The notes beneath the pieces are model-generated. The model searched no databases and was not told where the DNA came from. It saw only the letters and a list, made by a program, of their open reading frames with translations. From the NCBI GenBank assembly GCA_903910495.1, contig CAIVZW010000004.1, positions 1 to 10,041 on the forward strand: a stretch of DNA of 10,041 bases, in the 5' to 3' direction. Each line of letters begins with the position of its first letter. The first letter of the stretch is position 1. Positions 6,240 to 10,041 of this stretch are shown here, in pieces. The stretch comes from an uncultured beta proteobacterium. Lineage in GTDB: Bacteria; Pseudomonadota; Gammaproteobacteria; Burkholderiales; Rhodocyclaceae. The position numbers and the translations under genes were made by a program.

Positions 6240-6280
6240 TTACGTAATAATTGTCAGGGGTTAGCGTAGTTAATCTTAAC
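6240..6280. promoter_or_regulatory. Two further dyads in the leader: TTACGTAA and GTTAA-TC-TTAAC
   Basis: TTACGTAA (6240-6247) is a perfect 8-bp palindrome that shares the ACGT core with the site at 6141-6156. GTTAATCTTAAC (6269-6280) is a 5-bp dyad with a 2-bp spacer. Together with the two upstream dyads they make four symmetric sites in 140 bp, as expected of a multi-operator switch. AT-richness lowers their individual significance. Confidence 0.3.
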
Positions 6281-6341
6281 AGAGGCCTCGCGGGAAAAAG
6301 CTTTAATCCACTCGGCGGCCAAGCAGATAAGGACTAACAAC

Positions 6342-7592
6342 ATGGCCGCATTCAATTATCGCCAACTCATCCGTCAGGTTCCTGCTCGATCCTGGAAATT
6401 TTACTTCCAGACCAGGAAGATTGCACTACCGGAAGACTACAACTGGGACATGCCGGCCGACAAACTCGCCATCAGCCTGATCGCCCACATCGAGAATTTG
6501 GACTCAAGCCAAGCGGGCCTTCTTCATCGTGAACTCCGTCAGGTGCATGAGTTCGCTAATCAGCATGGCATCTACGCACTGAGGAATGCCGCCAAGGCCA
6601 ATGCGCCGCTGCATGATGACCTTCCTCAATTGTCGAGCGATGCCGAGCGTGCCCTGTGGATCATGGCGAACTGGCCAGAACTCTACGGTCTGGCTGCTGC
6701 GATCCTGGCCTTCAACCTGAAAAGTGGCAGCCGGGGATGGAAGCGTTTGAAGATCGCTCCGTGCGATCAACTGCACCGTGGCGAGCCCGAACTCCGGGCG
6801 CTGGAGAAGGCACTTGCAGCGGAGTTTACGCCGCGCAAGGGAGCGCCCAGGGCGTGCCAGATCGAAACGCTTGACCGTCACCTGGATGGTGGCGTTCAAA
6901 TGGGCATCCTGATCGAGGACAACCCGCAGCAGCAGTTGGAGTTTGGCGAGGATGACCGTGCCCATTGGCGTGCCACACGTCCGCCGCTCGCCATCGATCT
7001 GGTCATCTACCCGGCAAGCGGTGTGATCGACATCCTCGTACCTGGCGGCAAGAAGGCACAGACGACTGTATTGACGCTGTTCGGGCGCCACATCCTCAAG
7101 AAAGCCATCCAGCCGCAAGTCATCCTGGCGCCGATGTTCTTCCTGAACCGGCTTCGCGACGGCTTTGAACTGTTCGACGACAGCCAGGTGGATCTGGCGG
7201 CTCATCAAGTCGAATACATCCGCTTGTCGCAGGCCCGCCTGCGGTCAGCGTTGCCACCCCTTTGCGATCTCATCATCAAGCCGAACGGCATGCGGGAATC
7301 GCCCGACGCCCTCGAGTGCGTGCGGTCGCATCAACTTGACCACCGTCTGTTGGGCAGTGGTTTCAACATTCTCGAGGCGGTGGTAACGATTTACTTCCTG
7401 CCGTCTGGATCGTCGCGCATTGGCCGCGTCCTGCACATCGAACTCAAGCAAAGCGGCATCAGCAACCTGCGCAACATGACAGAGGACGATGCCAAGTTGT
7501 CGGAGGCCCTGCTGCTTGCCTGGGGCGTGATGCAGCCCATTGCGGCCAATATCGTCGCTTTGGCCGATGTCCCGACGGGGATGTCGCACTGA
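6342..7592 (+). CDS. Unrecognised 416-aa protein, first gene of cargo pair
   Basis: I do not recognise this family. The ATG at 6342 has AAGGA at 6329-6333, eight bases away. The protein is soluble, with no signal peptide or clear membrane span. Residues 36-130 look helical. Around residues 215-265 a strand-turn-strand stretch (AIDLVIYPASGVIDILVPGG) leads into a helix (TVLTLFGRHILKK). The C-terminal third, residues 305-416, has alternating strands such as ILEAVVTIYFLPSG and RIGRVLHIELKQSG. No nuclease, ATPase or other catalytic motif stands out. The stop and the next start overlap as TGATG, so the two proteins are co-translated and probably act together. Placement between a repressor/protease switch and phage-type replication genes suggests defence or element-maintenance cargo; this is inference only. 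Confidence 0.85.
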   Translation: MAAFNYRQLIRQVPARSWKFYFQTRKIALPEDYNWDMPADKLAISLIAHIENLDSSQAGLLHRELRQVHEFANQHGIYALRNAAKANAPLHDDLPQLSSDAERALWIMANWPELYGLAAAILAFNLKSGSRGWKRLKIAPCDQLHRGEPELRALEKALAAEFTPRKGAPRACQIETLDRHLDGGVQMGILIEDNPQQQLEFGEDDRAHWRATRPPLAIDLVIYPASGVIDILVPGGKKAQTTVLTLFGRHILKKAIQPQVILAPMFFLNRLRDGFELFDDSQVDLAAHQVEYIRLSQARLRSALPPLCDLIIKPNGMRESPDALECVRSHQLDHRLLGSGFNILEAVVTIYFLPSGSSRIGRVLHIELKQSGISNLRNMTEDDAKLSEALLLAWGVMQPIAANIVALADVPTGMSH

Positions 7593-8575
7593 TGGCGCCG
7601 CTACCTGATTTGGGAGCGGCGTTGAACGATCGGGCACTGAGCGATCTGTGCTGGCTGATCGAACAACCGGACCCGCGCCTGGCGCCGGATTCCGTCTGGT
7701 GTGGCGAGCGCGCCGATGTCTTCCAGCACCTGCGCGACGTCGACGTCTTGACGCTGGCGAACGACTTGGCGGATGGGGTTTTGTGCCGGGAGTGCGGTGT
7801 CGAAGTGATTCGGCCGGTGGCCTGCGAAGAAAGGGTTGCAGACGAATTCCCCTATCGTGGTTGCTGTCCGGAATGCGGCTGGATTCCACTGCATGCCGAG
7901 CATGCGCGGTGGTGGCACATACAGCCACCGAAGGTCGCGCGCTGGCTCAACGGCGCGATCAAGCTGGCATCAAACTATCGGGTCGAGCCAGTCGTCGATG
8001 GTGTGTTGTGGCGACTTGGCGAGCGCGAATATGGTCGGCGACGTCATGTGATCTTCTTTGGCAGGCGGCTTGCAGAAGCAGCCGGTACGATAAATGATGC
8101 TTTAAACAATCTGTCTGCCCCGGGCGCCGAGATCATTATCACCACAACGGACGTCCAGCGACTCCGGACAACACCTTTATACAATCGTCACGTGGTGCCG
8201 CTGCGCGCAATTGCTCACCTGAAGAAGGCCGGCTTCGTGGTTGAGAACCTCGAAGCGTTCCTTCCTGTGCTGGCCATCCCCCAGACCACAGACGAGACCT
8301 CGCTGCGAGTGATGCACACCAGGCGCGTTGCTCTGATTAGCGGCGAGGAGTACTCGCTGTCGCCACGGGTCTACGCCTTCCTGAAAATCCTCGAAGACGC
8401 CGATGGCGACGAGGTCCACAAGCGGCATATCGCCGAAGCCATGAATTTCGACGGTCCGTTCCGCAAGGCTGACATTTTCAAGCGCCACAAAGTAGTTTTC
8501 GACACGTTTATCGAAGCGGATAACGGCGGCCACTATTGGCTGCGGCCCGAATTCGTGAATCTGGAAAGGAGGTAA
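7592..8575 (+). CDS. Unrecognised 327-aa protein with CxxC knuckles and winged-helix-like end
   Basis: The ATG at 7592 overlaps the preceding stop codon. Residues 65-68 (CREC) and 92-95 (CPEC) form two CxxC pairs, with a further cysteine at 91, giving a probable treble-clef or zinc-ribbon site that would bind nucleic acid or stabilise a protein interface. The middle (about 150-225) alternates strands and helices (HVIFFGRRLAEAAG; AEIIITTTDVQRL; VVPLRAIAHLKKAGFVVENL), like a small alpha/beta domain. Residues 245-320 (RVALISGEEYSLSPRVYAFLKILE, in parts, to GGHYWLRPEF) resemble a winged helix of the OmpR-C type. The protein could be a DNA-binding sensor or the effector partner of the 416-aa protein. 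It lacks a recognisable catalytic motif. An AAAGGAGGT Shine-Dalgarno sequence covers its last codons. Confidence 0.85.
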   Translation: MAPLPDLGAALNDRALSDLCWLIEQPDPRLAPDSVWCGERADVFQHLRDVDVLTLANDLADGVLCRECGVEVIRPVACEERVADEFPYRGCCPECGWIPLHAEHARWWHIQPPKVARWLNGAIKLASNYRVEPVVDGVLWRLGEREYGRRRHVIFFGRRLAEAAGTINDALNNLSAPGAEIIITTTDVQRLRTTPLYNRHVVPLRAIAHLKKAGFVVENLEAFLPVLAIPQTTDETSLRVMHTRRVALISGEEYSLSPRVYAFLKILEDADGDEVHKRHIAEAMNFDGPFRKADIFKRHKVVFDTFIEADNGGHYWLRPEFVNLERR

Positions 8576-8578
8576 CTC

Positions 8579-8656
8579 ATCGACGACCATAATGGATGCC
8601 CGGTTCGGGTATTTGCACCTCCAACGTATCAGAAAGGATTCAAACATGAGCGGTAA
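8579..8656 (+). CDS. Possible 25-aa ORF with non-canonical ATC start
   Basis: AAAGGAGGT at 8565-8573 is an unusually strong Shine-Dalgarno sequence, yet no ATG, GTG or TTG lies 5-12 bases downstream. An ATC at 8579 sits at ideal spacing and opens a 25-codon frame, IDDHNGCPVRV then FAPPTYQKGFKHER, that ends at TAA 8654-8656 and overlaps the DUF2188 start by 11 bases. It could be a leader peptide controlling the next gene, a gene whose start has mutated, or chance. Confidence is low. Confidence 0.2.
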   Translation: MDDHNGCPVRVFAPPTYQKGFKHER

Positions 8657-8870
8657 AAATCAACACGTCGTCAGTCGCGACGGCAACTGGGCTGTTCGCG
8701 GTGAAGGAAATACGCGTGATACCTCGCATCATCGCACGCAGGCGGAAGCCGAGCGTGCAGCACGCGACATTGCCATCAATCAGAAAAGCGAAGTTCTCAT
8801 CCATGGTGAGAACGGACGTATCCGTGAACGCAACAGCTATGGGAACGATCCGTTTCCGCCTCCCGGCTGA
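8646..8870 (+). CDS. DUF2188 family protein
   Basis: This 74-aa protein has the typical DUF2188 layout. An N-terminal HVVSRDGNWAVRGEGN strand pair is followed by a helix with T-Q-A-E-A-E-R-A-A-R (residues about 31-45), then SEVLIHGENGRIRERNSYGNDP when read in parts. DUF2188 proteins are small and widespread on plasmids and phages; they resemble a double-stranded RNA/DNA-binding-like alpha/beta unit, but no function is established that I can state. The start at 8646 is preferred over an in-frame ATG at 8592 because AAAGGA (8633-8638) precedes it by seven bases and the domain begins there. It closes the rightward operon before the terminator. Confidence 0.85.
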   Translation: MSGKNQHVVSRDGNWAVRGEGNTRDTSHHRTQAEAERAARDIAINQKSEVLIHGENGRIRERNSYGNDPFPPPG

Positions 8871-8881
8871 TTTCTGAGTCC

Positions 8882-8898
8882 GCGTCAGCACCTGACGC
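8882..8898 (+). repeat. Perfect 7-bp hairpin GCGTCAG-CAC-CTGACGC
   Basis: A 7-bp perfect stem with a 3-nt loop lies 12 bases after the DUF2188 stop and is followed by a run of C. It has no T-tract of its own but sits just before the intrinsic terminator. It may protect the 3' end or bind a protein. Confidence 0.5.
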
Positions 8899-8906
8899 CC
8901 CCCAAG

Positions 8907-8937
8907 AAGCCTGGCCTAATCCGCTGGGCTTTTTTTC
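8907..8937 (+). terminator. Rho-independent terminator after the cargo/DUF2188 operon
   Basis: AAGCCTGG (8907-8914) pairs with CTGGGCTT (8924-8931), using two G-U pairs, around a 9-nt loop. The stem runs directly into a stretch of seven T (8930-8936). This would end the transcript begun near 6206. Confidence 0.75.
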
Positions 8938-9069
8938 GTCCTGTTTCCGTCGGCGCCGGCTGAATTACCAGGAATGCCCGCAACTTCAGTCCACCTTGCC
9001 CACCGGTTTGCCCATCCCCTGGTTGCCAAAATTTGCTCACGTTCTCTCAACAACCGAAAGGAGCAAGAC

Positions 9070-9282
9070 GTGAGCATCAAACACCTCAACCAGGGGCAAC
9101 TGGCTGAACGCTGGGGCGTCAGTGAAGCGACGCTCGAACGCTGGCGTTCTGACGGCATCGGCCCGCTTTTTCTCAAACTGCAGGGGCGTGTCATGTATCG
9201 CCTCGTGGACATTGAGCAGTACGAAGCCAAATGCCTGCACACGAGCACCTCTGCACATGTTGATCAGGGAGCGGCGGCATGA
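9070..9282 (+). CDS. AlpA/MerR-type helix-turn-helix protein (possible excisionase)
   Basis: This 70-aa protein starts at GTG 9070, six bases after AAAGGAG (9057-9063). The frame is open further upstream to an ATG at 8974, but that part reads as non-coding and crosses the ribosome binding site. LNQGQLAERWGVSEATLERWRSDG in two parts is a winged helix-turn-helix of the AlpA/excisionase (HTH_17) group, followed by the wing residues GPLFLKLQGRVMYRLVDIEQYE, also read in parts. In integrative elements such proteins direct excision or activate genes. Here the position before phage-like replication genes suggests early regulation. The stop overlaps the next ORF as ATGA. Confidence 0.85.
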   Translation: MSIKHLNQGQLAERWGVSEATLERWRSDGIGPLFLKLQGRVMYRLVDIEQYEAKCLHTSTSAHVDQGAAA

Positions 9283-9371
9283 ACAGCCAATTCCTGCGTC
9301 CCCAATTCACCTTCACACGCACCGTCAAGGTTGGCAAAGCCAGCTACCGGCTCGTGCTGCTCTCGGAGTAA
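9279..9371 (+). CDS. 30-aa micro-ORF
   Basis: An ATG overlapping the previous stop (ATGA) opens a 30-codon frame, MNSQFLRPQFTFTRTVKVGK then ASYRLVLLSE. It has a basic, beta-prone composition with no recognised motif. Its last codons carry the GGAG that serves the next gene. The coupling at both ends suggests it is translated, either as a peptide in its own right or to keep ribosomes on the message. Confidence 0.5.
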   Translation: MNSQFLRPQFTFTRTVKVGKASYRLVLLSE

Positions 9372-9376
9372 CCACC

Positions 9377-9661
9377 ATGTTTAAAACCCTTATCGAATCA
9401 CTGCGCAAGAAGTCCTTTTCTCTGTCCGATCTGCCCGAAACCATTCGCGTTCCCGGCCATGGCGGACGTCCCACCATCGATGGTTTGCGACTCGAAGATG
9501 CCAGCGTTGATGACATCGCGTTTGCAATTCGCGGAATGTCTGATCAGACGAGTTTGCTTCTTTCCCAGGAATCCGCACTTCGTCGCCTTCATGACCTGGC
9601 CCGCAACCGTGGCGCGATAGGCACCGACACGGTCAGCGCCATTTTCGGTGGGGAGGTCTGA
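9377..9661 (+). CDS. 94-aa protein upstream of phage ATP-binding protein
   Basis: The ATG at 9377 follows GGAG (9364-9367) by nine bases and the previous stop by five. The protein is soluble. Its N-terminus, MFKTLIESLRKKSFSLSDLP, is followed by a loop (VPGHGGRPTIDGLRLEDAS) and a helical C-terminal half ending IGTDTVSAIFGGEV. I do not recognise the family. Its tight linkage to the ATP-binding protein, one base between stop and start, suggests a phage early gene working alongside it. Confidence 0.75.
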   Translation: MFKTLIESLRKKSFSLSDLPETIRVPGHGGRPTIDGLRLEDASVDDIAFAIRGMSDQTSLLLSQESALRRLHDLARNRGAIGTDTVSAIFGGEV

Positions 9662-9662
9662 G

Positions 9663-10041
9663 ATGGCCTTCCCGATCATCACCGCTGACCAGCGCCTCGC
9701 CGAAAACCGCCGCTCCTCTGGCGTCATCCTGGGGCCCGCTGGTGTTGGCAAGACAACCTTGCTGAAGACCACCGAGGCGATTAGCGCCTTGTTCGTCGAT
9801 ATGGAGGATGGCGACCTCGCCGTGCGCGACTGGCCCTGCGACACCGTGCGCCCCCGGACGTGGCCGGAGTGTCGTGATCTGGCCTGCTTCATCGGTGGTC
9901 CGAATCCGGCACTGCGCGACGATCAATCCTACAGCCAGGCGCACTACGACCGGGTTTGCGATCAGTACGGCGACCCGGTACTGCTCGGCAAGTACTCGCT
10001 GATTTTCGTGGACTCCATCACCGTTGGCGGCCGCCTGTGCC
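9663..10041 (+). CDS. Phage-type RecA-like ATP-binding protein (partial, AAA_24-like)
   Basis: Only the first 126 residues lie in the window; the frame is open at the right edge. The ATG at 9663 follows the strong GGGGAGG (9649-9655). Walker A is G24-P-A-G-V-G-K30-T-T. A Walker B-like strand, SLIFVDSIT, has D117. FVDMEDGDLAV after Walker A matches the second strand typical of phage nucleotide-binding proteins of the AAA_24/RecA-like type. These hydrolyse ATP in phage DNA recombination or replication, acting on single-stranded DNA or as a loader. It marks the start of the replication module of the element. Confidence 0.85.
   Translation, partial: MAFPIITADQRLAENRRSSGVILGPAGVGKTTLLKTTEAISALFVDMEDGDLAVRDWPCDTVRPRTWPECRDLACFIGGPNPALRDDQSYSQAHYDRVCDQYGDPVLLGKYSLIFVDSITVGGRLC

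Noticed and set aside
6504..7208. 234-aa minus-strand frame
   Set aside because: It is the antisense shadow of the 416-aa gene, which has a promoter, ribosome binding site and coupled partner.
7245..7928. 227-aa minus-strand frame
   Set aside because: It spans the junction of the two cargo genes on the opposite strand and is rich in arginine and proline, as expected for a high-GC shadow frame.
9398..9892. 164-aa minus-strand frame near the right edge
   Set aside because: Antisense to the 94-aa gene and the Walker-motif protein, both of which have good start signals.

Overview
The window looks like accessory DNA from a moderately GC-rich proteobacterium, most likely a beta- or gammaproteobacterium. 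This is judged from codon usage, the Shine-Dalgarno-led genes and the families present; no housekeeping gene is available to place it more precisely. It is a mosaic of at least three segments.

Segment 1 (1-1107): four 22-23 bp imperfect direct repeats ending in a TG...CA-type terminus resemble the end of an IS21-family insertion sequence. They run straight into an open frame whose C-terminus is a clear HNH nuclease. The apparent N-terminus of that protein is translated IS end, so the gene has probably lost its true 5' end.

Segment 2 (about 1210-2080): a visibly AT-richer island carries a gene for a protein with two ribbon-helix-helix-like repeats. It is followed by the start of a second gene with a good ribosome binding site. 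That gene and a convergent minus-strand gene (family motif VARGELDLNQLAREELA) both lose their continuations at about 2070-2095, which marks a recombination scar.

Segment 3 (about 2095 to the right edge) looks like one end of a prophage or other integrative element. On the minus strand, reading right to left, there is an XRE repressor (start 6072), an overlapping ImmA/IrrE metallopeptidase, a small conserved-looking ORF, DUF2924, a serine recombinase and a small HTH protein. Most junctions are ATGA/GTGA/TGATG overlaps. Divergent from XRE is a near-consensus sigma70 promoter (TTGACA-N17-TAGAAT) surrounded by dyads. It drives a tightly coupled pair of unrecognised proteins (416 and 327 aa; the second has two CxxC knuckles and a winged-helix-like C-terminus). 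After these come a DUF2188 protein, an intrinsic terminator, an AlpA/MerR-type HTH protein, a 30-aa micro-ORF, a 94-aa unknown and a phage-type RecA-like ATP-binding protein cut by the window edge.

The two-gene cargo (6342-8575) sits between the repressor/peptidase switch and the replication genes, where temperate elements commonly carry defence or fitness genes. It is the best candidate here for an undescribed system. A 16-bp perfect direct repeat brackets the recombinase cassette (2245-2260 and 4505-4520) and deserves study as an attachment or duplication footprint.
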